Below, piece by piece: positions 15,971 to 35,340 of a DNA stretch of 64,000 nt; within the stretch, counting starts at the first letter, position 1; every line of letters starts with the position of its first letter. The notes beneath the pieces were generated by a model. It saw only the letters and a list, made by a program, of their open reading frames with translations, had not been told where the DNA came from and ran no database searches. Where the stretch lies: the NCBI RefSeq assembly GCF_018141665.1, contig NZ_CP067976.1, positions 496,001 to 560,000 on the forward strand, written 5' to 3'. A program made the position numbers and the translations under genes. This stretch comes from Wolbachia endosymbiont of Spodoptera picta. Its GTDB lineage: Bacteria > Pseudomonadota > Alphaproteobacteria > Rickettsiales > Anaplasmataceae.

Positions 15971-17389
15971 CTAAGAGAAGAAACCCCCTTTCCCATCATA
16001 CAAATACAACTTATCCATTCTCACCACATCAAAATTATGTTCCTCAAATTTGACTAGCAAGTTATTCACATCACTATTTGTAATTTCATTATTTGCAATG
16101 AACCTGCAGGTTATTTGGTCACTTGAAGACTTTGATCCTCCTGGCCAAATTGCAAGTCCTTTTGAGTATATTGCTATCATTTTCAGATTACTCGATTCAA
16201 ATAACCTAACTATTTGATCAAAATTGTTGGATTTATCCCAGGCAAGCGTTATATCACTACCCACTAGCTTTTTAACTTTGTAATCTTGTTCGTAATTGTC
16301 TTGTACTTTATTTATTTTACTATCCGAATCACTGCTAATTATAAGCTCAGATAACGTTGTGGGTTTTTTCCCTAGATTATCTATAACAGCTTTTGCAAAT
16401 TCTTTGGTACCAACTTTCTGCTTACTCCTTTTCTTCTTATATAAATCGGCAGTGTGTATTCCATCCTCCAAAGTCTTCAGCCATGCATCATAGATTAGTT
16501 TTGCAGTACTCACTTGACCAATATAGACCAACATATGTACTGCGGCATTTAAAAGACCAGAAGGATTAGCCATGTTTTTTCCTGCAATATCAGGAGCAGA
16601 ACCGTGCACTGCTTCAAACATTGCATATTCATTACCTATATTGCTACTTCCTGCAAGCCCTACAGAACCTGAGGTTTGTGCCACTATGTCTGATAATATG
16701 TCGCCATATAGATTTTCAGTTACTATAACATCGAAATTCTCGGGCTCTGTAGCAACTTTTGCCATTCCAATATCAACTATATAATGTTCTATCTTTATAT
16801 TTGGGTATTCTTTTGCAATACGATCAAACGCTGCATGAAAAGCGCCGTCAGTCATTTTCATTATGTTGTCTTTAGTCAGGCAAGTTACTTTTTTTCTGTT
16901 ATGTTTTTTCGCATATTCAAAAGCGTACCTGCATATTTTTTCTGAACCAGATCTAGTAATAATTTTAGTGCATTGGTACGAGTCACCAGTGAGCCTATGC
17001 TCTATTCCCGTATAAACGTCCTCTTCATTTTCACGTATTACAACAACATCAAATTTATCGAATTTATTTTCTATAACAGGGTGATACGAAATGCATGGTC
17101 TAATGTTTGCATACAGCCCTAAGTTCTTTCTGAGTGCAACGTTTAAGCTTTTGTGCCCTTTACCTTGAGGGGTTGTTGTTGGAGATTTGAGTAATATCTT
17201 TGTCCTTTCGATAGATTCCCAACCACTCGGAGAAATTCCATGAGACCATTCCTTACTATAAACACGCTCCCCTATTTCAATAATATCTATTGAGATCTTT
17301 GCTTTCGCTTCACGCAATATCGACAGCACCGCTTCCATAATTTCTGGTCCGATACCATCACCATACGCAACTGTGACTGATATTGACAT
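15971..17389 (-). CDS. icd: Isocitrate dehydrogenase, Rickettsiales-type long form
   Basis: Icd converts isocitrate to 2-oxoglutarate in the TCA cycle. The 472-residue protein starts VTVAYGDGIGPEIMEAVLSI and contains SLNVALRKNLGLYANIRPC (substrate Ser and Arg residues), VVIRENEEDVYTGIEH, the Tyr/Lys/Asp catalytic blocks, and the coenzyme-site MFEAVHGSAPDIAGKNMANP. A C-terminal domain of about 130 residues beyond the usual core is shared with the long Rickettsia enzymes. Cofactor preference was not deduced. The gene stands alone, divergent from the RDD protein. Confidence 0.92.
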   Translation of the reverse strand: MSISVTVAYGDGIGPEIMEAVLSILREAKAKISIDIIEIGERVYSKEWSHGISPSGWESIERTKILLKSPTTTPQGKGHKSLNVALRKNLGLYANIRPCISYHPVIENKFDKFDVVVIRENEEDVYTGIEHRLTGDSYQCTKIITRSGSEKICRYAFEYAKKHNRKKVTCLTKDNIMKMTDGAFHAAFDRIAKEYPNIKIEHYIVDIGMAKVATEPENFDVIVTENLYGDILSDIVAQTSGSVGLAGSSNIGNEYAMFEAVHGSAPDIAGKNMANPSGLLNAAVHMLVYIGQVSTAKLIYDAWLKTLEDGIHTADLYKKKRSKQKVGTKEFAKAVIDNLGKKPTTLSELIISSDSDSKINKVQDNYEQDYKVKKLVGSDITLAWDKSNNFDQIVRLFESSNLKMIAIYSKGLAIWPGGSKSSSDQITCRFIANNEITNSDVNNLLVKFEEHNFDVVRMDKLYLYDGKGGFFS

Positions 17390-17478
17390 AACTTCCTTAA
17401 CTGTAAATGATTTAATGTTAATTCAAATAATAAAGTGGGTCAATGTTGCTAAAATAGCATATTTACGGTTATTTAATA

Positions 17479-18036
17479 ATGAACTTTTATACTGGTTATA
17501 GCACTGCAAAATATGGAAAGTGTATGGATACTAAAATAAGTTATGCAGGGATGTTTAGGCGAGACTTCGCATCTGTAATTGATTGTGTTTTATGGGTAAT
17601 AATAGCCTTTATTATATTATTTTTTCTATATTCTCTACATCATTCATCTACATCATACAACAATGCAGACAATACTTACAAGATAGTTATCCGCATGACA
17701 GTTTTTATGGTGATACTACCAATATATATAATTTTTAATATGCTAATGACAATAAGATTTGGTGGCACTCCAGGGAAATTACTGTACGGAATATATATAA
17801 AAGATTCAAACACATTTAAAAATGTTACTCTAAAACAAGCAATAAGAAGATATTTTTTTAAGGACGGCATGTGGACTATTTGTAATTTGCTATCTTATCC
17901 TCTGCCTGATTATGTTTCTGGATGTTTTTTTATTGTACTAACCTCAGTTTTAATGTTTACAATATTCGACCAGCACAAACAAACATTTTATGACAAAATT
18001 GCAAAAACAGTAGTGGTATACTATAAACCTAGTTGA
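17479..18036 (+). CDS. RDD-family integral membrane protein
   Basis: The 185-residue protein has three or four hydrophobic segments (VLWVIIAFIILFFLYSL, MTVFMVILPIYIIFNMLMTI, and a C-terminal pair). RDD features are the Arg and Asp pair in the first segment (FRRDFASVIDCVLW), GGTPGKLLYGIYIKD between helices, and DQHKQTFYDKIAKTVVV at the end. RDD proteins are of mixed or unknown function; some relate to ion transport. The ATG at 17479 gives 15 residues before the MDTK alternative at 17524, which is equally plausible. Confidence 0.78.
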   Translation: MNFYTGYSTAKYGKCMDTKISYAGMFRRDFASVIDCVLWVIIAFIILFFLYSLHHSSTSYNNADNTYKIVIRMTVFMVILPIYIIFNMLMTIRFGGTPGKLLYGIYIKDSNTFKNVTLKQAIRRYFFKDGMWTICNLLSYPLPDYVSGCFFIVLTSVLMFTIFDQHKQTFYDKIAKTVVVYYKPS

Positions 18037-18134
18037 TATTTTTCTTTAGTTGTTACCACCAAGGGTGTTATTCTAGCGCGTGACCCACATCTGTACGAAC
18101 ATTGCAATTAGCAGGTAATTTGCATAATAGAGGG

Positions 18135-18259
18135 TGTCATTCCAGTGCTTGACACTGGAATCCAGTTTTCCATATAATCTCATCGAAAACGTTGTAACCA
18201 CTTTCTATGCTAGTGTGCTTTCATCAACCTGGATCCCAGTGTCAGCTACTTTCATGACA
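18135..18259. repeat. Wolbachia-type palindromic repeat, full-length copy
   Basis: This is the clearest copy in the window. The left arm TGTCATTCCAGTGCTTGACA is followed by CTGGAATCCAG (ends 18165), and the right arm CTGGATCCCAGTGTCAGCTA is followed by CTTTCATGACA (18229-18259). The arms are imperfect inverted repeats around a 63-nt interior holding AAAACGTTGTAA. The stretch 18037-18359 otherwise has no gene. Confidence 0.8.
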
Positions 18260-18359
18260 AGAAAAGAAGCACTGGTTTCACATGAATCTGAACAGATATC
18301 ATGTTTTTCTTTAGTTTACTGCTTACAAAGTGACTTTTTTTGTTTCTGCATGAGCTAAA

Positions 18360-19631
18360 TTAACTACCAATATCATACCTGAAGAACCCACCTGACCATT
18401 CTAGAAAATTTAACGCTGAGTACACTTTACTTTTAGCTTCTTCCACAGTGTTTCCTTCTCCTACTATATTTAGCACTCTTCCGCCATCGGAAATCCAATT
18501 ACCACTTTCATCCAACTTAGTACCAGCATGAAAAACTAGCACACCAGGAATGTTTTCAATTTTATCCAATCCTTTAATTACCTCTCCTTTTTGATAATCA
18601 CCAGGATAGCCTTTACTTGCAACAACTACACAAACTGTAGTTTTGTGATTAAACTCCACCATTTTTGTATTTAACTTGCCTTCTGCAACTGACAACATCA
18701 ACTTTAACAAATCACAATTTGGATCAAGTCTAGGTAAAATAGATTGTATTTCCGGATCCCCAAACCTAACATTATACTCAAGAAGCTTTGGACTATCTTT
18801 GCAAATCATTAAACCAGCAAAGAGTACGCCTTTATAGGATGTTCCCATGTTAGTCAGTGCTTGAATTGTAGGATATATTATTTTTTGAATAATTTTTTGC
18901 TCCATCTCCTTACTTATAATCGAAGGTGATGAGTATGACCCCATGCCTCCAGTATTTTGTCCCTCGTTATTTTCACCAACTCTCTTGTAATCTTTTGCAC
19001 ACCCAAGGGTTACTACCTTCAACCCATCAATAAGAGCAAAAAAACTTACTTCCTCTCCAATTAAAAACTCTTCTATGATTATTTCTTCACCTGACTCACC
19101 AAGATTTTTCTCCACTAGCATTGAATCTATTGCTGAAAAAGCTTCATTTTCTGTGTGGCATATTATGACGCCTTTCCCTGCTGCAATTCCATTTGCTTTA
19201 ATTACAAGCGGAAATTTTATTTTATTACTACAGACAAAATTTTTAGCTAACCTTTCATCAATAAAACGTTCATACTTGGCGGTCGGTATACCATATTGTT
19301 TACATAGTTCCTTCGTAAAAGACTTTGATGCCTCAAGTTTTGCAGCTGCTTGACTTGGAGCAAAAACGTTTATCCCCTCCGCAGTTAAATCATCAGCAAG
19401 GCCATTAATTATCGGCTGCTCTGGACCAATAATCACTAGCTCTATATTTTCTTTCTTGCAAAATTGTGTAACATCCACTGAATCTTGAATATCTATATTC
19501 ACAAGAACTCCAAAATTCTCCATGGCCGGGCGACCAGGAGTAACATATAACTTAGTCAAGGTAGGAGACTTCTTTAAAGCCCAAAGTAAAGCATGCTCAC
19601 GCCCACCAGAACCTATAACCAAAACCTTCAT
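18360..19631 (-). CDS. purD: Phosphoribosylamine--glycine ligase
   Basis: PurD makes GAR from phosphoribosylamine, glycine and ATP in purine synthesis. The 423-residue protein has the start MKVLVIGSGGREHALLWAL, the ATP-grasp blocks LVIKANGIAAGKGV and IIEEFLIGEEVSFFALIDG, GGMGSYSSPS, GVLFAGLMI, and EYNVRFGDPEIQSILPRL with metal ligands. Length matches the family. It is transcribed with serS upstream (31-nt gap). With guaB it supports purine provision, a pathway proposed to benefit hosts; that is inference. Confidence 0.95.
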   Translation of the reverse strand: MKVLVIGSGGREHALLWALKKSPTLTKLYVTPGRPAMENFGVLVNIDIQDSVDVTQFCKKENIELVIIGPEQPIINGLADDLTAEGINVFAPSQAAAKLEASKSFTKELCKQYGIPTAKYERFIDERLAKNFVCSNKIKFPLVIKANGIAAGKGVIICHTENEAFSAIDSMLVEKNLGESGEEIIIEEFLIGEEVSFFALIDGLKVVTLGCAKDYKRVGENNEGQNTGGMGSYSSPSIISKEMEQKIIQKIIYPTIQALTNMGTSYKGVLFAGLMICKDSPKLLEYNVRFGDPEIQSILPRLDPNCDLLKLMLSVAEGKLNTKMVEFNHKTTVCVVVASKGYPGDYQKGEVIKGLDKIENIPGVLVFHAGTKLDESGNWISDGGRVLNIVGEGNTVEEAKSKVYSALNFLEWSGGFFRYDIGS

Positions 19632-19662
19632 CTTTATTTCCTCGCTTTTCTATATGTCAAAA

Positions 19663-20943
19663 TTATTGTTTGCTTATAACAGTATCATTACTCATGTATC
19701 TTTGCAACACGTTTGGTATTGTAACTGACCCATCGGAATTTTGATAGTTCTCCATTATGGCAACAATTGTTCTTCCTATGGCTAAAGCTGAGCCGTTTAA
19801 AGTGTGAACGTATTTTTTTGTTTTTCTGTCAGTTTCTAAGAAGTATTTAGTGTTCATTCTTCTTGCCTGGAACGTACCGCAATTTGAGCAGCTTGATATT
19901 TCTCTGTACTTATTTTGCTCAGGTAACCATACCTCTATATCATAAGTCTTTTGTGCAGCAAAGCCCATATCACCACTACAAAGCAGCATTATTCTATACG
20001 GTAGTTCTAATTTTTTTAATATTTCCTCAGCAGCATTTGTCATGCGTTCAAGCTCATCATTTGACTGGTCTTCAGTTGTGATGCTTACTAATTCCACTTT
20101 ACCAAATTGGTGTTGCCTTATCATACCTCTTGTATCTCGTCCTGCACTGCCAGCTTCTTTACGAAAACATTCTGAATATGCAGTAAAACGAATAGGCAGT
20201 TCTTTTTCTTCTATTATTTTGTCAGCAACTAAATTTGTTAAAACTACTTCACTTGTGGGAATTAATCTTAATTTATCGGTAGTTAAATATGAGTCATCAG
20301 AAAATTTTGGTAGCTGACCAACGTTATACATCGCCTCGTTTTTCACCAAGGCTGGGTGATAAACCTCAGTATAGGCAAATTCATTAACATGTGTTTCCAG
20401 CATAAAATTTATTAATGCTCGTCCAAGCTTAGCTAATTGTCCTTTTAATATTGTAAACCTTGATCCAGAAATTTTTGCTGCTTGCTCAAAAGCCATCAAG
20501 CCTAACCTTTCTCCGAGTTCATAATGAAATTTTGGCATAAAACTAAATTGCCTTTTTTCTCCATATTTTCTGATTTCTACGTTGGAGCTCTCATCTTCAC
20601 CTATTGGTACATTTTGTGCAGAAATATTTGGTAAGTTAGATAAAATATCCACTAACTTATTTTTTTCTGTTTGCTCCTTGAGGCTGATTGTCTCTATCTC
20701 ACTTGTGATGCTTTTTGATAACTTTACTTGTTCTTCACATGGGCTTTTGTTCATTTTAAGCCTCTTTATTTCTTCCGTGACCTCGTTTCGTTGCTTATTT
20801 AAAGCTTGCAATTTAGTAGTCAGTAATCTTTTTTTATGGTCTATCTCTAATATTTCTTCTGTAGTAAATTCTTTCACCCCTCTGCTTTTTATTGCTTTTT
20901 CAAATCCTTTAGGGTTTTTGCGTATATGTTCTATATCATTCAT
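19663..20943 (-). CDS. serS: Seryl-tRNA synthetase
   Basis: SerS charges tRNA-Ser. The protein (426 residues from Met at 20943) begins [20 protein letters not shown], the family start, followed by the long antiparallel coiled-coil arm (residues about 30-100). Class II motifs are [20 protein letters not shown] (motif 1 region), [20 protein letters not shown] (motif 2) and [17 protein letters not shown] (motif 3). An upstream in-frame Met at 20967 would add eight residues not found in relatives. Confidence 0.95.
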   Translation of the reverse strand: MNDIEHIRKNPKGFEKAIKSRGVKEFTTEEILEIDHKKRLLTTKLQALNKQRNEVTEEIKRLKMNKSPCEEQVKLSKSITSEIETISLKEQTEKNKLVDILSNLPNISAQNVPIGEDESSNVEIRKYGEKRQFSFMPKFHYELGERLGLMAFEQAAKISGSRFTILKGQLAKLGRALINFMLETHVNEFAYTEVYHPALVKNEAMYNVGQLPKFSDDSYLTTDKLRLIPTSEVVLTNLVADKIIEEKELPIRFTAYSECFRKEAGSAGRDTRGMIRQHQFGKVELVSITTEDQSNDELERMTNAAEEILKKLELPYRIMLLCSGDMGFAAQKTYDIEVWLPEQNKYREISSCSNCGTFQARRMNTKYFLETDRKTKKYVHTLNGSALAIGRTIVAIMENYQNSDGSVTIPNVLQRYMSNDTVISKQ

Positions 20944-21070
20944 ATGTTGTGCTATTACTAACATCATTACTCTACTTCAAAAGCTTTGAATGCTCAATAT
21001 TTTTACATATAAATGCTAATATTGATTTTACCTTCATAATTTGCTAGAATTGATAAACTTGAAATATAAT

Positions 21071-22579
21071 ATGTTAGCCATCATAGAAAGATACAATAAA
21101 TCTAAAGAGAGTACTCACTTCACTAAACTTAAGGCTAGTGGAAGATTTGCTGTCTACGCTTTTTGTATATATTTGGCGACTACATTTACCATTGGCTGTT
21201 TGGGATTGATAATGGGATCTTTCCTCTTAACCTTACCACTTGCTATGCTCATCTCCAACCCTATAGCTTGGATCTTAATGGGAATAGTGTTTGCAGCGAC
21301 ATACAAGATGGTTATTGAACCTTTATTTTACTTGGTAAAAGGTTATGTTGATGAAAAAGGAACTGTAAAGGAAGAAAAGAGTCCAAAAGAGCAAAAACTC
21401 ACAAGAAGTAAATCACTGGATAGTGGACTAGATACTATATCAAGACAAACAAATGATTCGGATAAGAGGGTACGTAGAAATTCCTATTCTCCATCTACAG
21501 ATAGTGGTATTGCACCAGGAAGTGAACCTGCCTCAAGTAACAATAGTCGTAGAAATTCTAATGCTTCAGGAGATAGTGGTTTGGGTGGCAAAGAGTTTCA
21601 TGGAGATTTACAAACTCTTATGCATCAGACAAATCTCAAAAAATATGATTACTTGTTGCGGCAGCATGATATTGCGCATATTGCAAGAGTGAAATATGGA
21701 TATTCAGAATCCTCCACGAATAATGTATTTTTCTCTATTCCTGGAGATGTAAACTCATTAAATGAAAGGTTAAAAGAGTACAAAAATGAAGTAAAGCGGG
21801 AAAACTCAAAAAAAACATTTACTGCAGTTGTTAATATAGGAAATTATCATTGGGTAACATTAGTCGGTACATATGAATCAACAAATAAACAATTTAGAGC
21901 TTACTATTGTGACTCATTTGGCACTCAATTACCAAATAAGATTGATGGAACAATAAAAGATAATATAAGTCTTGCTAATGAGATTACTGCGGAATGTGTG
22001 GAGCCTTTAGACAATGAAATCGGAGATTTGATAAGGGAAAAAGAAAATAATCCAGACAATGTCATCCTTAAGGAAAAAAAAGATGATGTTCAAGAAACAT
22101 TAAATTGCGCAAGAAAACACAAAAACAAATTAGTTAGTAAGCAAATTGATGGCAATTATATAGTGAGTATATTGCAGGAAACGTTGGAGATAGGAAATGA
22201 TGACAACATAAGAAGCTCACCAACTAAGCAGCAAAAAGATGGCTGTAATTGTGGAGTGTTTGCTTTAGAAAATGCTCATAGGATTACGCAAATGTTCAAC
22301 GAGGATAAATCATTTGATGAAATTGACAGAGAGTTATCAAAATACAAACCTAGTTCAGAACAATTGCAAAAGAAAAGAAGAGAGTTTACAAAAGCACTTA
22401 TGGAGGACGAAGAGTGGAAAGAAGCTATTGCTGAAGGTGGAATTTTACATGATGCTCTACAGCAGCTTAGTCTTGAAGATAGTAAGAAAGAGGAAACACA
22501 ACCTGCCACAAGTTCATTTGTGCAAGATGTTATAATAACAGCTTATAACAGTGTCAAAAATGCATTTTTTAGCAACTAG
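21071..22579 (+). CDS. Ulp1/C48-like cysteine protease with N-terminal membrane segments, candidate effector
   Basis: The protein has 502 residues from ATG 21071; a TTG at 21041 would add 10. Two hydrophobic segments (residues about 28-90) precede a Ser/Arg-rich linker with DSG motifs ([27 protein letters not shown]). The C-terminal half has the clan CE catalytic set: His260 in NYHWVTLVG, Asp281 in YYCDSFG, Gln388 and Cys394 in [15 protein letters not shown], with the standard Gln-to-Cys spacing of six. Such enzymes remove ubiquitin or SUMO-type modifiers, which bacteria lack, so a host substrate is inferred. About 105 residues, largely helical and charged, separate Asp and Gln, longer than in yeast Ulp1. 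It overlaps dus by 20 nt. It is not a CifB: no nuclease domain and no CifA partner. Confidence 0.82.
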   Translation: MLAIIERYNKSKESTHFTKLKASGRFAVYAFCIYLATTFTIGCLGLIMGSFLLTLPLAMLISNPIAWILMGIVFAATYKMVIEPLFYLVKGYVDEKGTVKEEKSPKEQKLTRSKSLDSGLDTISRQTNDSDKRVRRNSYSPSTDSGIAPGSEPASSNNSRRNSNASGDSGLGGKEFHGDLQTLMHQTNLKKYDYLLRQHDIAHIARVKYGYSESSTNNVFFSIPGDVNSLNERLKEYKNEVKRENSKKTFTAVVNIGNYHWVTLVGTYESTNKQFRAYYCDSFGTQLPNKIDGTIKDNISLANEITAECVEPLDNEIGDLIREKENNPDNVILKEKKDDVQETLNCARKHKNKLVSKQIDGNYIVSILQETLEIGNDDNIRSSPTKQQKDGCNCGVFALENAHRITQMFNEDKSFDEIDRELSKYKPSSEQLQKKRREFTKALMEDEEWKEAIAEGGILHDALQQLSLEDSKKEETQPATSSFVQDVIITAYNSVKNAFFSN

Positions 22580-23537
22580 AAAGCCTGTGTCTCTCCAAGT
22601 AGGAAATCTAACTATTGATTCTCCAGTTATTTTAGCGCCAATGTCTGGAGTGACTGACTATCCATTTAGGAGTATTGTAAAGAAACTTGGTGCAAGTTTG
22701 CTAGTCTCAGAAATGATTGCAAGCAGAGCTATGATCATGCAAACTCGCCAGAGCATGCAAAAAGCAAAAGTCGATGAACTAACCGCTGTACAACTTGCTG
22801 GTTGTGAGCCTGATGTTATGGCGGAAGCTGCAAAGTTAAATGAGGGCATGGGTGCAAAAATCATAGATATAAATTTTGGTTGTCCAGTTAAAAAAGTTGT
22901 AAACGGTTACGCAGGGTCAGCACTTATGCGTGATGAAAAAAAGGCTGCTGAGATAATAGAAGCTGTAGTCAAGGCAGTGAGTGTGCCAGTTACAGTAAAA
23001 ATGCGTACTGGATGGAATGACGAAAATCGTAATGCTCCGCGCTTGGCAAAAATTGCAGAAGATTTGGGAGCAAAGATGATTACTGTACATGGAAGGACAA
23101 GGGCACAGCTTTACAATGGTCAAGCAGATTGGAAATTCGTTAGAAATGTTAAAGAGCAGGTAAAAATTCCAGTTATAGTAAATGGAGATATTAAGAGTTT
23201 GAATGATGTTCAAAGTGCACTTAAAGAATCTGGAGCAGATGGAGTAATGATAGGTCGTGGTGCTTACGGCAAACCTTGGCTGATTAATCAAGCAATAAAC
23301 TTTTTGAGTGGAAATAAAGTTTCTGAGCCAACAGCCTCAGAGAGATTAAGCATAATACTCAAGCATTATGACAATATTCTTGAGTACTATGGAAGCGATA
23401 CAGGAATAAAGATGGCCCGCAAACATATAGGATGGTACAGTAGCGGGCTTCAAAACTCATCTGAATTTCGTGTAAGAGTAAATAACATAATAGACAGCAC
23501 AGAGGTGAAAGAAAATATAATTGATTTTTTTAGTTAA
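22560..23537 (+). CDS. dusB: tRNA-dihydrouridine synthase, DusB type
   Basis: Dus enzymes reduce uridines in the tRNA D-loop using FMN. The protein (325 residues from ATG 22560) has [30 protein letters not shown], the catalytic-Cys block [50 protein letters not shown] and [13 protein letters not shown]. The start lies inside the end of the Ulp1-like gene, indicating translational coupling or at least co-transcription. A GTG at 22551 is a possible alternative start. Assignment to the DusB subgroup is by overall motif likeness. Confidence 0.93.
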   Translation: MHFLATRKPVSLQVGNLTIDSPVILAPMSGVTDYPFRSIVKKLGASLLVSEMIASRAMIMQTRQSMQKAKVDELTAVQLAGCEPDVMAEAAKLNEGMGAKIIDINFGCPVKKVVNGYAGSALMRDEKKAAEIIEAVVKAVSVPVTVKMRTGWNDENRNAPRLAKIAEDLGAKMITVHGRTRAQLYNGQADWKFVRNVKEQVKIPVIVNGDIKSLNDVQSALKESGADGVMIGRGAYGKPWLINQAINFLSGNKVSEPTASERLSIILKHYDNILEYYGSDTGIKMARKHIGWYSSGLQNSSEFRVRVNNIIDSTEVKENIIDFFS

Positions 23538-23571
23538 AAACAGATTAAACATACTACCTCATTAGCTATAT

Positions 23572-32133
<8,562 letters not shown>

Positions 32134-32149
32134 TTAATATACTAACATT

Positions 32150-33096
<947 letters not shown>

Positions 33097-33108
33097 AATT
33101 TCGCTCCC

Positions 33109-33762
33109 TTAAATTATATCTTCTACTTTGTTTATTTTATGAGCTTTACCCATAGTTGAATTTAAAAAAACGCTTTTAAAGTAAACTCCTTTCACAGAAG
33201 CAGGTTTATTGTCTCTAATTACTTTAAGAAAGGCTTTTAAATTTTCCAGCAAATCATCAATATCAAATTTAATACTTCCTAATTTACCATGAATAACACC
33301 ATTTTTATCCGTCCTGAATTTTATTTGACCAGACTTAATGGTTTTAGTAGCTTCCGCAATGTTAGAAGTCACAGTACCAAATTTAGGGTTAGGCATCAGC
33401 CCTTTAGCACCCAATGTTTTTGCAATAGAAGTGATTTTTGCCATGAAATCAGGAGTAGTGATGCACCAATCAACATTCAACTTTCTACCTTTTTTTATCT
33501 CTTCAACCAAATCTTCTCCTCCTGTAATATCAGCACCAGCTTTTTCAGCTTCTAATAAATGTTTATCTTGAGCAAAAACAGCTACTTTAATATTCTTCCC
33601 GATACCTTTAGGCAAAACTACTGTACCACGCACCTGCTCTTCAGATTTACGTGAATCTACACCTAAATTGACTGCGATATCAACTGATTCATTAAATTTT
33701 GCTGAAGCAGACTCAACAATCTTCTCCAAACACTGCTTAGAATTATCATTATATGTACTCAT
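33109..33762 (-). CDS. rplA: 50S ribosomal protein L1
   Basis: L1 forms the mobile stalk near the E site and in many bacteria represses its own operon. The 217-residue protein has [33 protein letters not shown], the [15 protein letters not shown] signature, and [16 protein letters not shown] at the C-terminus. It is downstream of rplK by 4 nt. Confidence 0.96.
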   Translation of the reverse strand: MSTYNDNSKQCLEKIVESASAKFNESVDIAVNLGVDSRKSEEQVRGTVVLPKGIGKNIKVAVFAQDKHLLEAEKAGADITGGEDLVEEIKKGRKLNVDWCITTPDFMAKITSIAKTLGAKGLMPNPKFGTVTSNIAEATKTIKSGQIKFRTDKNGVIHGKLGSIKFDIDDLLENLKAFLKVIRDNKPASVKGVYFKSVFLNSTMGKAHKINKVEDII

Positions 33763-33766
33763 TTAC

Positions 33767-34207
33767 CTAACCTTCCACAACTTCTATACCCATAGATTTT
33801 GCAGTGCCTATAACCATCTTCACTGCTGAATCTTCATTATCCACTTTCATATCAACCATCTTACACTTTGCCACTTTAATGATAGCAGACATAGATAATT
33901 TAGCCACTAATTCTTTACCAGAATTACCAGAACCTTTACTTAATTTAGCTTCCTGCTTAAGCAAATAAGCCACAGGTGGACCGCTGATAGTAAAATCATG
34001 AGAGCGATCATCCTTTATGGAAATTCTCACTGTTACTAAATCACCTACTTTATGACTAGCGTTAGCAGCGCTAGTAGCTTTATTAAAAGCTTCACAAAAT
34101 TTAGGAACAGGTATACCACGCGGGCCAAGTACTGAAGCAATTTTCGGTCCTGGAACTGCTTTCCCAGCTTCCATAAGTAAGTTAATCTTAGCAACTATAT
34201 TACTCAT
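33767..34207 (-). CDS. rplK: 50S ribosomal protein L11
   Basis: L11 binds the GTPase centre of 23S rRNA. The 146-residue protein shows the family proline-rich N-terminus (EAGKAVPGPKIASVLGPRGI), FTISGPPVAYLLKQEAKLSK, and the C-terminal GTAKSMGIEVVEG. It starts 2 nt after nusG, in the canonical nusG-rplK-rplA order. Confidence 0.96.
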   Translation of the reverse strand: MSNIVAKINLLMEAGKAVPGPKIASVLGPRGIPVPKFCEAFNKATSAANASHKVGDLVTVRISIKDDRSHDFTISGPPVAYLLKQEAKLSKGSGNSGKELVAKLSMSAIIKVAKCKMVDMKVDNEDSAVKMVIGTAKSMGIEVVEG

Positions 34208-34209
34208 AA

Positions 34210-35046
34210 TTAATCCTCTATTTTCTCTACTTGAGCCAAATCAAGCTCTATTATTGTTGGCTTACCTAAGATTGATACTTCAACATTAATAATTTTTTTC
34301 TCGTCATTTACCATATCTACCTTACCAGTAAAATTTTGAAAAAGACCATCATTAATTTTTACTTTTTCACCTTTCTCATAACCATAACTCAACTTTTTCG
34401 TTTCTTGAGCATTGTAAAGCGCATTACACATTGAGCGAATCTCATTATCCTCAATCACCTTTGGAACATTACCATTTTTCAAAAATCCATAAACCTTAAG
34501 AGATTTTGGTATATTATTAATAAAATTTAATACCTCATCGCATAAATTCATGTATAAAAAGACATAACCAGGAAAGGACTTCCTTCGTTTAGCATTTTTT
34601 TTAGATTTTAAATCCATCTCACTTAATTCTTCACAAGGAATAAAAACCCTATTAAAATAATTATTAATATTCAATCTCATAGAATTTTCTAATATATATT
34701 GGCGCACTTTCTCTTCATAATTAGAGGCAACTCTTAAAATGTACCACTTATACCTATTAAATTCCTTACGTTTTAAAATTACTTCATCATCTGAAATCAT
34801 CTCAAAATGACCAGACTCATCACCACAAAACCCAGTCATTTGATTCAAAATATTTTTGCTTTCATCACACAGATGCATACATATATATACTTCACATAAC
34901 TCTTTTATATCAGATTTTACATCACATACTGTCTGATAAGGAATAAACACCTCCTTAAAGTAAACATTATTGATTGCCAACTCGCATATATCCTTCTCAT
35001 ACCCGTAATCGACTTTAATGATATACCATTTATACTTATATTCCAT
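34210..35046 (-). CDS. nusG: Transcription antitermination factor NusG with a duplicated NGN domain
   Basis: NusG binds RNA polymerase through its NGN domain and contacts Rho or S10 through its KOW domain. This protein is 278 residues; the usual length is about 180. Residues about 95-200 are a normal NGN domain (YKWYILRVASNYEEKVRQYI, RRKSFPGYVFLYMNL), and residues about 220-278 a KOW domain (GEKVKINDGLFQNFTGKV). Residues 1-75 form a second, degenerate NGN copy: YKWYIIKVDYGYEKDI matches YKWYILRVASNYEEKV, YFKEVFIP matches YFNRVFIP, and YICMHLCDES matches FLYMNLCDEV. The first copy lacks the basic KKR-FPGY stretch. ATG 35046 is chosen over TTG 35058. The start overlaps the end of secE. Confidence 0.92.
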   Translation of the reverse strand: MEYKYKWYIIKVDYGYEKDICELAINNVYFKEVFIPYQTVCDVKSDIKELCEVYICMHLCDESKNILNQMTGFCGDESGHFEMISDDEVILKRKEFNRYKWYILRVASNYEEKVRQYILENSMRLNINNYFNRVFIPCEELSEMDLKSKKNAKRRKSFPGYVFLYMNLCDEVLNFINNIPKSLKVYGFLKNGNVPKVIEDNEIRSMCNALYNAQETKKLSYGYEKGEKVKINDGLFQNFTGKVDMVNDEKKIINVEVSILGKPTIIELDLAQVEKIED

Positions 35047-35245
35047 AAATAATTCCAAATAAAGTCTTAATTATGTAAAGAGACATAAAATCTACGAAGC
35101 AAAAGAAAATCGAAAAGCATAATATAACAATTATTACAATAAACAAAGATGACAATACTTGCTGTTTTTTTATCCAAGCAATTCTCCTTATTTCTTGCTT
35201 CATATCGCAAAAAAAAACATATAGGTTTTTTAACATTTCTACCAT
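35036..35245 (-). CDS. secE: Preprotein translocase subunit SecE
   Basis: SecE stabilises SecY in the inner membrane. The 69-residue protein is of the short, single-span type: an amphipathic N-terminal part (MKQEIRRIAWIKKQQVLSS) followed by one transmembrane helix (LFIVIIVILCFSIFFCFVDF). It lies between tRNA-Trp and nusG, the standard position, and overlaps nusG by 11 nt. Confidence 0.9.
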   Translation of the reverse strand: MVEMLKNLYVFFCDMKQEIRRIAWIKKQQVLSSLFIVIIVILCFSIFFCFVDFMSLYIIKTLFGIIYGI

Positions 35246-35255
35246 AATATTAATG

Positions 35256-35328
35256 CAGGAGCGATAGGAATTGAACCTACAACCTCTGGTTTTGGAGACC
35301 AGCGCTCTACCAATTGAGCTACACTCCT
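35256..35328 (-). tRNA. tRNA-Trp (anticodon CCA)
   Basis: The minus strand gives acceptor AGGAGTG/CGCTCCT (one G-U pair), D-arm AGCTCAATTGGTAGAGC, anticodon stem CTGGT/ACCAG around CTCCAAA, and T-arm with GTTCAATTCC. Anticodon CCA decodes UGG and the discriminator base is G, as for tRNA-Trp. It sits between tuf and secE and is probably processed from the operon transcript. Confidence 0.97.
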
Positions 35329-35340
35329 ATAATTCAAAGT

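Noticed and set aside
21071..22579. Cytoplasmic incompatibility factor CifB
   Set aside because: The protein has a Ulp1-like domain but is far shorter than CifB, has no PD-(D/E)XK nuclease region, and no CifA gene lies upstream.
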